NCBI GenBank assembly: GCA_022606425.2
Contig: JAHDVF020000883.1
Location: forward strand, 1,054,001 to 1,118,000
Direction: 5' to 3'
DNA from: Lepidostoma basale
Taxonomy: Eukaryota > Arthropoda > Insecta > Trichoptera > Lepidostomatidae
Length of the DNA: 64,000 bases
Of this stretch, positions 21,530-34,700 are shown in pieces; position 1 is the stretch's first letter, and the number at the start of each line of letters is the position of its first letter. The notes below the pieces were generated by a model. The model was given only the letters and a program-made list of their open reading frames with translations. It did not search any database and was not told the origin of the DNA. The translations under genes were made by a program, and so were the position numbers.

Positions 21530-21960
21530 AATTGTATCTCAATAGAGACGAAGACGTAAACTGGAAACTGAACATGGATGATCAAGGTGTTTACAGGACT
21601 TATGACCTGTCATTGGTTGGGTTAAGCGCACGCTTTATGTAATTACAACATTCCCCATTCCACCTTTGTTATTGTGATCATGCATGACAAATTTTTGGAA
21701 GATGTATATACGAGTATACTTCAAAATCCATATTTATCTTCACGTGTCAGTTTCAGTCAGCCATCTATGTAGATTTGGTTGCACTTGTGAATTTTTTTCA
21801 AGAATTAACCTATACAACCGACCCACTAACGCCATCTATGGATAATGATTTTCGGCATTTAGCAAACTACCTTATTAACACAATGTGAAGGCTGTTGACC
21901 AACATGTTGTTAGAAGCCGCTAGGAGTATTATTCCATTCTATATGCCAAAGATGAATTTT
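21530..21960 (+). repeat. R4 interspersed repeat, copy 2
   Basis: The longest copy, from the head AATTGTATCTCAATAGAGAC through TTGGTTGGGTTAAGCGCACG, CACGTGTCAGTTTCAGTC and CTAACGCCATCTATGG to ~21955. It lies inside the hAT element 17926-22035. Confidence 0.7.
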
Positions 21961-22036
21961 GATGTTTAAGCTGGCCCTTGAGCGGCCCAGTACCAGCCCG
22001 GTACCGGGCCGCGGTCCGGGGGTTGGTGACCACTGT

Positions 22037-22112
22037 TGTACAGGATTGAACACAAGTTCCACGTAACAGGAACCATGCGCCCTGTTTTCTAGACCACCAT
22101 CCTGATTTATTT
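22037..22112 (-). mobile_element. SINE1 head, right part
   Basis: 22037-22094 repeats 17868-17925 with two mismatches by my reading, then continues into the SINE1 start (CACCATCCTGATT). It is the other side of the SINE interrupted by the hAT element. Confidence 0.75.
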
Positions 22113-22374
22113 ATTTATTGTAATATACTATATTATTGTATCATATTGAATATCGCTTAAATTATTATTTATATTTATTAAATATTTAGTTGTGGTATAT
22201 AAAAGTATTTTTAAAACATCAAAAATGTATAAGCACCAACAAAGAAAACTCCTGACAATACAACGCGTTAACCATATCATGTTATTTAAAAGTGTTTTAT
22301 TTTTAGTATAAATCCGTGTGTTATAGGTTAACAATTTAAAACAAGTGAAATTATAAAAAAGTACCGAAATCTAA
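22113..22374 (+). promoter_or_regulatory. Presumed 5' flank / 5' UTR of GCH1
   Basis: AT-rich DNA between the repeat cluster and the first coding exon. A TATAAA at 22307-22312 lies 63 bp before the ATG. I cannot tell from sequence alone whether transcription starts here or at an unseen upstream exon; Punch in Drosophila uses alternative first exons. Confidence 0.3.
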
Positions 22375-22789
22375 ATGGATATCAAAAACAGCTCAGCGAT
22401 GATAAACGGATCCACCGATACGGGTGCTTGCGGCTTGACCAAGAACAAAGATGCAAACGGCGAGATTAAAAAGCTTAACGGGGACCTACAGAATGGACTG
22501 AAAGATGTTAATAACTGTAATCAGGACACTTCCGAAGACGTTGAAGAGTGTTTAGACAAGAATGACGAAGTTTTGAGCCAGGTTGATGATAGGGCTAGTG
22601 TGTGCAAGGAACACAACGGCAACTGCCCAACGGCTGGCAGCTGCGTGAAGAAAGTACCCGCGCTGTATGATAGACGAGTCGGTGAAGATGGCAGGAGAGG
22701 TCTGGCCCTCAGGACTGTTGGTTGGCCGTCAGAGAACGATTTGGAAGTTCCTGGAACGCCAATCACACCAAGAACTTCCACAACGCCAG
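22375..22789 (+). CDS. GCH1: GCH1 exon 1 (residues 1-138 plus one base)
   Basis: Starts at the first ATG of the frame and ends CAACGCCAG before GTAAAA. It encodes the acidic, Asn/Lys/Thr-rich N-terminal extension, which is variable in insect GCH1, ending [11 protein letters not shown] just before the conserved core. The first base of a split Gly139 codon is the last exon base. The upstream extent of the 5' UTR is not defined. Confidence 0.9.
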
Positions 22790-25700
22790 GTAAAAATTGG
22801 ACAGTTTAATATTTTTTATTTGTATCGTCATTTTTGTAACATGATTATTGCAGCTAAGATAGACGTACAAATATTTGTGAATGTATACTTATACCTGTAT
22901 ACGAAATCCTGAATTTACACCAAAGGGTGGTTAATTCAAATTTTAATTGTATCTCAATAGAGACGAAGACGCAAACTGGAAACTGAACATGGATGATCAA
23001 GGTGTTTACAGGACTTATGACCTGTCATTGGTTGGGTTAAGCGCACGCTTTATGTAATTACAACATTCCCCATTTCACATTTGTTATTGTGATCATGCAT
23101 GACAAATTTTTGGAAGATGTATATATACTTCAAAATCCATATCTATCTTCACGTGTCAGTTTCAGTCAGCCATCTATGTATTGGCTTGTTTTTATCCATG
23201 GATTTGACTCATTTTTGTGCTGCTCGTATATCCAACAGTGAGGCAGTGAAGATGGACCAGAAACATCTAACTTGACATTACCTCTCAAGAATCCTCGACT
23301 TTTACTCTCTTCTAACTAACTAACCATCACGCCGTTTCTCCGGAGGGGTAGGCAGAGAGGATGGATCGCCACAGTGCTCTGTTCTGGCATACCTCTCGGG
23401 CTTCCTCTACATTCATACAGCGAGTCTTACACGCACATCGATTCTTCCGGCTTCTGACATGACCAACCTTTAAAATTTGATTAATTTGGTCATGCCATGT
23501 TTTCCTCGGTCTACCTCGAGTCTGTACTCCATTTACATCGTTAACGTATACTTTCTTCACCCATGCGCTCCATATGCCCGAACCAACGCAGCGATCCTTT
23601 CATAATTTTGTTCATAATACCTTCTTTCGCTGTACAATTCCTTTCTAATATCAGCATTTGAGATTCTGTCGTCCATCGTTCTACCACACATATGTCTTAG
23701 GGACCTCATCTCTACATTCATACATCGTACCATGCACGCACGTCGATTATTCCGACTTCGAATGTGGCCGTCTTTTATTAATAGATTAATTTGGTCATGG
23801 CATGTTTTCCTTGGTCGTCCTCGGTTTCTTTTTCCACTCACGCTGCTCGTGTAATTTTTTTTAACCATTCTACTCTTCCAACCATCCATTCGTTCCATAT
23901 AATTATTATTATTATTATTATTATTTTCTTGAGTCGCTCTTTACATCATGACAGCATGAGCCAAATCGATGTAAAGGGTATTATAGCTATCATAGTGATT
24001 CTCGTGACATGTGATAGGTAGCTGATCTATCGCCATTTTATTGTCACGTGAATTCTACAACAGACCAAAGACAGCGTGACAATCACACTGCCCTCTCCGG
24101 GAATCGAACCCGGAACCTTCGGGGTGGCAGTCAATGCACTTACCACTCGGCCACGAAGGTCGTCCAAACCATCTCAGGGATCCTTTTATAATTGTATCCA
24201 TTTATATACGAGTATATCTATATTCTCTTCTTATACTATTTTTTTACTGTGATCTGTTTTAAAACCAATCATTTTAATTTCTCAAAAGATATTACAAACA
24301 AAATTAAGGTTTAAGGCATCTATTGAGAACAGGTGAAATATAATATGTAATAACAGGAACGCGTGAGAGATGGTTCCACTGCAGGAATACAAGATACTCT
24401 ATAGAGTCAAGAGTATTTGTTATCTGAACGCGCTTTCACTAATATGAAAGACTTCGATCTCTGAGGAGACCGCGTCGCAGACTGATTGATTTCCCACTGG
24501 TGTCACCAGAGGCAGGTTGGTTCTGGAAGCCAGTAGGTATAAAAATCCTGTCGGATATATCTATCAGGAACAAAAATAACGTGAATGATGCAAATCTGGA
24601 ACAAGTGTATGAATTTGTTTATTTAGGAAGTATGTTTACAAAATATATGAGATTGGAGAAGGATATTGAAAGAAGGGTTGGGGCAGGCAGCAAAGTAAAT
24701 AATCGTAAACAAAAGCTTATCCAAAATTTCTATGATGGTAGTGCACAATGGTGTTCTTATGCCGACCCTTATGTATGGAAGTGAAGCATGGTACTAACCA
24801 AAGAAGGATGAAAGTATTAGATTTTTTAGACGAATTTGTGATAAATTTGTATAGGATAGAACAGGGATGGCGAACCTATGGCACGCGTGCCACAGGTGGC
24901 ACGCGAGACGATTTTGCATGGCACGCATGAAGAGAAACAAATAAAAGTGATTATACAAAAAATTCAAAAAAGTTTTAGAAATAGTATAAAAAAATTCAAC
25001 TAACTAACTAACTAACCATCACGCCGTCTCCCCGAAGGAGTAGGCAGAAAGAATGGACTGCCACACGTTTCTTTCCTGACATATTTCTCACGCTTCCTCA
25101 ACATTCATACATCGTGTCATGTACGCGCGTCGATTTCTCTGACTCCTCACATGGCCGACATTCAATATTTGATTTATTTGATCGTGCCACGTTTTCCTCG
25201 GTCTTCCTCTATTTCTGGTTCCATTTACATCATTAACATATAATTTTTTTACCATTCTTTCTTCATTCATTCTTTTCATGTGTCCGAACCATCTAAATTA
25301 TCATTTCATTATTTTGTTCGTAACACCATCATTCGCACCGCATTCTCTTCTTATGTTTTCATTCGTCACTCTATCATACACAGAGTGTCCACACATTAGT
25401 CTAAGAGATCTCATTTCTACTGTATTTTCATCCTTCTTTTGCCAGTTCCCATACATAAGGGTCGGTAGAAGAACAACATTCTTCACTGCCATTTTAGCTT
25501 TTTTGGATAGGTTTTTGTTTGCGATGACAACTTTAAGTGCACTATGGTGAAGAAAGTATATGAAAACGACGTAAACGGAACTAGAAATAGATGAAGATCG
25601 AAGAAAACCTGGTACGATTAAAAAAATCAAATATTAAATTTCGGTCACGTGTGCAGTCGGAGAAATCGACGGGCGTGGATTACACGATATGTGAATGTAG

Positions 25701-28700
25701 TGGAAGCGATAGAAGTATGTCAGGACAGAACAATGTGGGTGTTTTTGCCTACCCCTCCGGGAGACGGCGTTATGGTTAGTTAGTTGGTTTAATTAATTTA
25801 TGTTTATCTATTTAAGTATCAAAGTTTCGCGTCGCTCGATTTGATATCAAATTGTCTGTCAGCGTTCAATTTATCTTATTGAGAAAATCAATTCAATATT
25901 TTGTCTTGTAATGGTTAATTATTCACGCTACGATTCGTTGCTCAGACAACAAAGAACAGACTCCCTTCATTGTTGCTTACCCCTTTATAAAGCGAGAGTT
26001 TGACGTCATGGAAAGCAAGAATGACGTCACTAAGTAAAGGAGGGAGATATATTTATCCCAAGAGTATCTAGACCAGTGGTTCCCAAAGTGGTCCATACAG
26101 ACCCCCAGGGGTCCCTGGGATCATTCAGGGGGTCCGTGGAAAATTAAAATTGATTTGGGGGTCCCTGAACAACGTATCCGCGCAAAGTTTAATATAAAAT
26201 AAAAAAATTGGGACACATTTTTATTACTATGGAAGTTATAATAAATAATTGACGACCTTCGTGGTAGAGTGGTTACGAGCTCTGACTTCCATACCGAAGG
26301 TCCTGGGTTCGATTCCCGGCGATGGCAGTGTGATTGTCACACCGTCTTTGGTCTGGTGTAGAATTTACGTGACAATAAAATGGCGATAGATTGGCTACCT
26401 ATCACATGTCACGAGAATCAATATAATAGTTAAAAAATAAAAATTGTATACAGTAATTGGGTCCAAACGACCTGTTGTGTACATAAAAAAAAAAAAAAAA
26501 AAAAATGACGGATATTTTTCGCTGACGACCTTTTTTTTGCTCATTCGTGAAAATCGGGCTAGCCGCGACATTAGATTTTTCCAAATGAGCATAAAAAGAA
26601 AAGGGTCGAAATGAAAAATATCCGAGAAAAACTATAATTCGTTGTCGACCTTTTTTTTTGCTTATTTGCGAATATCGGATCACGAACTTTTTTCTATTGG
26701 CCTAATTTTGCTCTGTGTCAGCTTCAAAAACTTATGTTATAGTTATATGTTAGTTATAGAATTTGTAAACGTTGGGAAAACGTTGTATGATAGAATACCG
26801 AACGATGAAATAAGAAAGAAATGTAAGACAGATGACTGCATCATGAATAAAATTAAAAAAGGATCCCTGAGATGGTTCGGACATATGGAACGAATGGATG
26901 AGAGTAGAATGGTTAAAAAGTTTTACACAAGCAGTGTGAGTGGGAAAAGAAGCCGATGACGACCGAGGAAAACATGGCATGACCAAATTAACCAATTACT
27001 AAAAGGCGGCCACATTCGAAGTCGGAATAATTGACGTGCGTGCATGGTGCGATGTATGAATGTGGAGGAAGCCCGAGAAGTGTGCCAGGACAGGCCAGTA
27101 TGGCGATCCATCCTCTCTGCCTACCCCTCCGGGGAAATGGCGTGATGGTTAGTTAGTTAGTTAGTTAGAATTTGTAAAAATAACAATTTTACGAAAGTAG
27201 GGGGTCTGCACAAAATAAAATAAAATAAATCAACAAGGGGTTTACGGGACAAAAAAGTTTGGGAACCACTGATCTAGACTATAGGTTTCTCAAGTAGACG
27301 CTATTGGGGCGTTGTGGAAGCCTTCTAGGGAGGCGATGGTTAGCTCAGAAGCTTTTTGTTGTCTTTCAAGCAGTTTAGGGGTCAGTGGCTCGTATATTTT
27401 ATAATAAATGATTAAGATATATTTAAAAATGTATTATTCACGTGATTTTGTGGTTGCATCTTATAGTTACAAACTAATTAACCTACCCTCACACTGTTCT
27501 TTCCTGACATACTTCTCTCGTATCCTCAACATTCATACATCGTGTCATACACGCATGCCGATTTCTACGACTCCTCACGCGGCCGACATTTAATATTTGA
27601 TTTATTTGATTGTGCCACGTTTTCCTCGATCTTCCTCTATTTTTAGTCCCGTTTACGTCGTTTACATATACTTTCTTCACCATTTTGTCTTCATTCATTC
27701 CATGTGTTCAAACCATCAAAATGACCCTTTCATTTTTTTGTTCATATCATTTTTATTCACACCGCATTCACTTCTTATATTTACATGTGATACACTATCA
27801 CATACAAATTTACCACTCATTATCACCATTCTTTTGCCAGTTCCATGATCTCACTTCATAACTTAAGGGTCGGCACAATAACACTATTGTGCACTACCCG
27901 GAACAACTCCTCCATGATGCTTATTCCTGTTCAGTCTTTAACGTTGTGCAGCCAAGGCCTTTGGCCAGAACCAAGCCGTCCTTAAATATTGCAAATTAAT
28001 TCAATTTTGAAAGCCTATTAATAATTTGGGACATCTTATAATTGAGTTTTCCACATCTATTAATTCAATTCTCCACATCTATTAATTCCGTTTTCCACAT
28101 CTATTAATTTAATTTTCCACATCTAGAACTTAAATTTTGTAATCTAATTATTTAAGTTTTCACTTCTATTAATTCAATTTACCACATCTATTCATTCAAT
28201 TTTCCACGTCTATTAATTCAGTTTTACACATGTATTAATTTAATTTTCCACATCTATAACTTAAATTTTGTAATCTAATTATTCAAGTTTCCACATTTAT
28301 CAATTCAATTTATCACATCTATTAATTCAAGTTTCCACATCTATTCATTCAATTTTCCACGTCTATTAATTCAGTTTTACACATGTATTAATTTAATTTT
28401 CCACATCTATAACTTAAATTTTGTAATCTAATTATTCAAGTTTCCACATTTATCAATTCAATTTATCACATCTATTAATTCAAGTTTCCACATCTATTCA
28501 TTCAATTTTCCACGTCTATTAATTCAGTTTTACACATGTATTAATTTAATTTTCCACATCTATAACTTAAATTTTGTAATCTAATTATTCAAGTTTCCAC
28601 ATTTATCAATTCAATTTATCACATCTATTAATTCAAGTTTCCACATCTATTCATTCAATTTTCCACGTCTATTAATTCAGTTTTACACATGTATTAATTT

Positions 28701-31700
28701 AATTTTCCACATCTATAACTTAAATTTTGTAATCTAATTATTCAAGTTTCCACATTTATCAATTCAATTTATCACATCTATTAATTCAAGTTTCCACATC
28801 TATTCATTCAATTTTCCACGTCTATTAATTCAGTTTTACACATGTATTAATTTAATTTTCCACATCTATAACTTAAATTTTGTAATCTAATTATTCAAGT
28901 TTCCACATTTATCAATTCAATTTATCACATCTATTAATTCAAGTTTCCACATCTATTCATTCAATTTTCCACGTCTATTAATTCAGTTTTACACATGTAT
29001 TAATTTAATTTTCCACATCTATAACTTAAATTTTGTAATCTAATTATTCAAGTTTCCACATTTATCAATTCAATTTATCACATCTATTAATTCAAGTTTC
29101 CACATCTATTCATTCAATTTTCCACGTCTATATCTTCAATTTTCCACATCTTTTAATTCAATTTTCCACATCTATATCTTCAATTTTTTAATCTAATTAT
29201 TCAAGTTTCCATATGTATTAATTCAATTTACCACATCCTTTAATTAAATTTGGACATCTATTAATTCAATTTTCCATACCTATTCATTTAATTTTCCACG
29301 ACTATTAATTCAGTTTTCCACATATATTAATTCAATTTTGTAATCTAATAATATCTATTAATTCAATTTTCCACATTTATAACTTCAATGTTGTTATCCA
29401 ATTATTCAATTTTCCACATCTTTTAATTCAATTTTGCATATTCATAAACTTAATGAAATGGAAAATCCTCTTCTTCTTAGTCTTCTTCAGTCTTCTTCCC
29501 TCCACTGCTGCATATAGGCCTCTTCTATCTTGTCCCTTAGCTCTGCCGCTACCAAGTGTTTCTTCTCTTCCTTTACCAATAGTCTGATTGAATATTTCTC
29601 CATTGTTGCAGGTCACGAGAAATGCACGTTCCACCACGACCTGGAGCTGGACCACCGACCGCCCACCAGAGAGGCCCTGCTCCCAGACATGACTCGCTCC
29701 TATCGGCTTCTCCTCTCAGGTCAGACGTCTAACTGTATCTTTTTACACATTTTGAATGAGATAAAAAAACAGAAAGAAGCAAACAATAATTTTATCTAAT
29801 GGAAAAAAAATCTTTAAATTATAAACTAAAAACCCATCACGCCGTCTCCTCGAAGGGGTAGGTAGAAATAATGGACCGCCATACTATTTTTTCTAAATTT
29901 TCATACGTGAAACTTGTCAGTCCCATAAAATATAATGAACCTTCTAAAAAAACAGAATTTTTCATTCGTATTAATTACTCTATTATTCTTCTTTTAGACC
30001 ATAGGTTTCCAATCTTTTCTGAGCCACCGCCCCCTTTACAAGAAAAATAAACGTTCAACGCCCCCCCCCCCATAAAAGTTATTCCAAATATTTAGTAACA
30101 CATAGTTGAATTTAAAAAAAATAATTAAATCTTTTAAGTATCTGAAAACGACACATGGTAGTATCTAATTCTGGTGTTGCCTCTCATATTTAAATCTCTG
30201 ATTGTATTAATAATTTCTGGAGGAACAGACTTTTGAATCTCAGAATATTAATTATATATTTTAATTGTACCTTATCAAATTGTACCTTATTAATGAGAAT
30301 CAATAGCTAAAAATTTGTATACAGTAATCGGGTTAAAATAACCTGTGTATATAAACGTGGAAAGCAACGGGAAACTACCACTTTAAAGGCCTAAGTGGAA
30401 TCCCAAGAATCGGCAATAAAAAATGTCATATAATTCTTTGCTGTAAACCGATCGCTTGAATTGAAAGTAGCAAAGATTTTTTAAATGATTTTTTTTTCAT
30501 TCTTGAGCTTCTACCAAGATATTTCAATTCACAAAATTCTTATTTTGATATGAGGTTGAGTTTTAATTTATTAATTTAGATATATATTTTTATGATAGGT
30601 TACGTTGGGTTGTCTAACCTTTCCACACTAATAAGAACCAATTCAGTTGATTCCACGTTCGAAGTTTAAATTCGAATTGGCATTTCTCCATTCGTAAATG
30701 AAATGTCCGACTGTCCCAACTCGTAATGATGTAACTCCATTTCCAGTTTAGTCAAACTTCAGAAATGTATGTTCTATTATCAAGGAGAGATATGTCCCTC
30801 GTTTTACGCGATGAATAAAACCGCGTGGACGGAACCCTCATTGCTTTTCCCCTTATTCCTGTTTATTTTTGGACAAAGGCATCTTCCATTCGTTTTCAAG
30901 TCACTCTGTCTTATGACGCGTTGGTTCAGGTCATCCTTCCACCATAGCTACGGTCGCCCTGCACTTCTTTTTGCGGTCCATGGTCTCCAAGTCAGCTGTC
31001 TTCTTGTCAATTTTTCATCTGAGCTTCTGGCTACGTGACCTGCCCATTGTCATTTTAGAGTCGCCACCCGGTGGATGATGTCAGTGACCTTTGTTTTTTC
31101 TCTCACCGTATCGTTTCTGACTCTGTCTCTAAGGTTTGTTACTAATATGGATTTTCCATGGCTCTTTGGGTCATTCTTAGTTTCTCGGCGTTTTGTTTGG
31201 ATAATGTAACAGTTCCGAGGCTATAAGTGGCAACCGTTAGCACACACGCTTTATATTCTCTTCAGATTGATCGGTATTTTTTGGTTCTCTAAAATGTCAA
31301 GTTATTTTTCTGAAAGCTGCCCAGCTAATTCCTATTCTTCTCTTGAGCTCAGCTGGTTTGGACACATGGAAACAATGAATTAAGAAAGAATGGTAAAGAA
31401 AATATAGGTTAACGATGTAAATGGAATAAGAAATGAAATAAAACAGAGGAAAATAGGAAAAACAGGGTGACGAACATGTGTGAGGCTCATTTTGTGAACA
31501 ACAGGTCAATTTTTCTGCTTGCCCCTTCAGAGAGACGGCGTGATGGCTAGTTAGTAAGAACAAAGCTGAGGAAAAGGTGTCACGATCAAATCAATAAAAT
31601 ATATTAAATGTTGGCCGCGTGATGAGTCTTCTAGAAAGAAGAAGAAGCTTAACCTTTTTATAGACAAATTCTGGATTTTACCCATTGCGGGTTATCATTT

Positions 31701-34700
31701 TAAGGATTAATAGTATCTCAATAGAGACGAAGATGCAAATTGGAAACAGAATATGGTGGTCGAGGCGTTTACAGGGCTTATGGCCTGTCATTGGTTGGGT
31801 TGGGTTAAGCGCACGCTTTAAGTAAATACAACACACCCCATTCCGCACTTCTAACGACCACCACGTCTGACAAATTTTTGGAAGATGTATATATGCTACA
31901 ATGTCGGACAACACTTCACATTTTTAGTTCCATCCACACTAGCGCCATCTATTAAGATTGGATAAAGCATTAAGCAAAAGATCTTTATTAACGCAATGTG
32001 AAAGGCTACCGCCATTAACATACATTGCTAGATAACGCTTGGAGATGTCTATCCAATTTTTATTACGTTATTTTATAATTATTCATTCCAAGTATTTATC
32101 GGTGTGTCCTTGTAGCCTATCTTTGAACTCGCTATAACGAAATCGTTTAAAGTGAGGCGTTATTTGTTTAACGATAATTTAGACGAAGGGGTAGACAGTT
32201 TGACCCGGGAAATCGAATTGTCGTTTGTTCGGAACGTCAAGTGACAGGCCTATACACGAGATGACTTATACAATCCGGGCTTATCGAAATATCGACCCGA
32301 AACATGATAACGGATTTTATATTATACACAGATAAAACGTACAGAAGATGTTCTCCTCTCTTATATCCGCGTTAAAAGTGTTATCATATTTCTCTTACTG
32401 TCTGAAATAACTTACTTACTTACTTCCTATGGCCATACAACTCTTGAAGAGTTCTAGCCTCCTTGATAATTTTTCGCCAGGCTCCTTGATCCTGCGCCTT
32501 TTGCTCCCAGCAGTCCGATTCGCCCAACCTAGCCAGGTCAGCCAGAACATTGTCCATTAGGCGCTGTCTAGGCCTTCCTAGAGGTCTTGCTCCAGTTGGT
32601 CTAGACGCGTACAGGGTCTTGATTGCTCTGGTCTCTTCGGCTCGGCATACGTGCTCAATCCATGCTAGGCGACCGGCTCTCACGGTGCTCGTTATAAGAG
32701 GCTGCTGGGTCATCGTACGGATCTCTTGGTTGTTCCTATGCCTCCAAGTTCCCGCTGCAACACCGGGTCTGGGTTCCAGGATAATTCTAAGTATTCTATT
32801 CTCAAACCAGTAGATTCTTTGTTGTTCTTTTAGAGTCATTGTCCACGACTCAGAAACATGTCACCACTGGTTTGATGATGGTATTATGTCTGAAATATCT
32901 GTCACAACTAATCATCACGCCTTTTCTACGGAGCGTAGGCAGAAATAATAGACCCCCGTGAACCCAGTTTTTTTCTGATATTACTTACTTCATATGGCTA
33001 TACAATTCTTGAAGAGTTTTAGCCTCCTTGATGATTTTCAGCAGTCCGATTCGCCAAACCTAGCCAGATCAGCCGGATCATTATCCATTAGGAGCTGTCT
33101 AGGCTTTCCTAGGGGTCTTCACCAACCGGTTGGTCTAGATGCGTATAGGGTTTTGATTTTGGTTTTGCATAAGTGCCCAATCCGTGCTAGGCGACCGGGT
33201 CTCTCGGTGCTCGTTATAAGGGGCTACTGGGTCATCGTACGTCATCTTGGATGGTCCTATGCCTTTTCTCCCGATATGGCCACCTTTTAATTTATTCATC
33301 TTCACCGTTATTATTATTATTTTTTGATTACTTATATTTTAAGTGCGCCGTTTTGTAAAATCAATTACCCTAAGGGCGCACTGTCTGACTGAAGAGTGCA
33401 GTTTTTAGAAGTTTCTTAAATTTAACGTCACTATCCTCATACTTAATACTAAGATGGAGGCTATTCCACGCCAAAGGACCCGCAACGCTGAAAGCACGAT
33501 CATGGAAACTTGCTTAATTGGAATTGTTATGTTGTTTGCACTTGTTTCTACTGATCGGAGTGAACGTTGCCTTTCCGTTGGCATGGGTGTCACGCAGAGG
33601 TCCGATATATACGCTGGCGCTCTCTGGTGTCGAGCCTTAAACACTGTCAAACACAATTTGTATTTTACTCGCTCTCGGATTTTAAGGCAGTGAAGGTCCT
33701 TCAGGAGCGGCGTGATATGACAGTGTTGCCCCATAATCAATCGGGCAGCAGCATTGAATACGCTTTGTATTCTGCTTAATTGGTTATTTGGCAATCGGCA
33801 ACCGTTACAACCCTTGGTGGGTTTTAGCTTCCTCCGTGAAACGTCTCCATCATGTGCTATCTCTGGCTGCCATCTTCTAGTCTTGCTGCCACCTTTCAGT
33901 CTTGCATCCAACTATGGCAGTCTCGGCCTGCTGACAATTCTTCGACTTACTGTGTTGTTAAACAATACTCGTTTGGGGTTTCTCTGTCTTGTGTTAGCCG
34001 GAATAACTCCACCACCATCTGAATTCCGGTTTACTTTTTGATATTTCTTAGCCAGGACATCTGGAGTCTTCCCACACCGCGACTACCCTCAATCTTTCCG
34101 TTCATGATGAGGTGAAGCAAGTCGTATTTTTCGTTGCGGCAAATGTGTCCCAAATATGTATTTTTTCTAATCTTTAATCGTTACTTGCATACTAAATGAA
34201 AAATGAAAGGAGATAAATTATTTCTAGTGGTGGGCTTCATTGTTATTTAGCTAGAATTATGGAAAAAAAGTGAACAAATCAATTATTGGACTTGAAGTTA
34301 AGTTTATTTGGGTTGTTTATAACATTTTCTAGAATCTAACCCACGTTATCTGGATTAGAAGTCGAACGTTCTGTACCCTGGATCAACACACCGAAATTAG
34401 TTACGTTGGCAAGACTCAAACTTGATTATTTAATTTACTTTTTGATATTTCCAGGTCTTGGAGAGGATCCTGACAGGCAAGGGCTTCTGAAGACGCCCGA
34501 AAGGGCCGCGAAAGCCATGCTCTTCTTCACCAAAGGATACGATCAGAGTTTAGAAGGTAAATTATTCTCAGTAAAAATTTTTATAAGCTACCATTTAAAT
34601 TGTACAGGTCTTGGTATAGATAAAAAAAAATGTGTATACCTTATATTTTCCTAGTTTTACGAAGTATTCTTTTGCTTTTACATGTCTAACTCTTAGATGA

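Larger units (their letters stand above)
17926..22035. mobile_element. hAT element containing LINE A1 and an R4 repeat
   Basis: The left end is CAGTGGTCACCAACCTTTTT, and the right end ...GGGGGTTGGTGACCACTG is its inverse, with a complementary CCGCGG/CCGC-rich region inside. The interior consists of the RTE-A copy 18095-21154, an R4 copy (21530-21960) and short non-coding flanks. No transposase remains. No 8-bp duplication is exact; instead, a 58-bp duplication flanks it. Confidence 0.8.
26074..27271. mobile_element. Non-autonomous hAT element, copy 3
   Basis: Same family as 15645 and 16046: it starts CAGTGGTTCCCAAAGTGGTC, ends AGTTTGGGAACCACTG, and is flanked by the exact 8-bp duplication ATCTAGAC (26066-26073 and 27272-27279). 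It contains a SINE2 (26248-26506) and an RTE-C 3' end (26770-27165) as later insertions. The remaining ~500 bp are the hAT ends. It lies in GCH1 intron 1. Confidence 0.92.

Noticed and set aside
24860..25000. Complete hAT element
   Set aside because: Only one end is visible; no matching right end or target duplication was found.
26248..26330. tRNA gene with GGTTCGATTCCCGG
   Set aside because: It is the head of SINE2, which recurs at 13170, 23935 and 38112 with the same body and tail.
28035..29450. CRISPR-like array
   Set aside because: The spacer-like parts are themselves repeats of the same 22-bp monomer, and the DNA is eukaryotic. It is a satellite.
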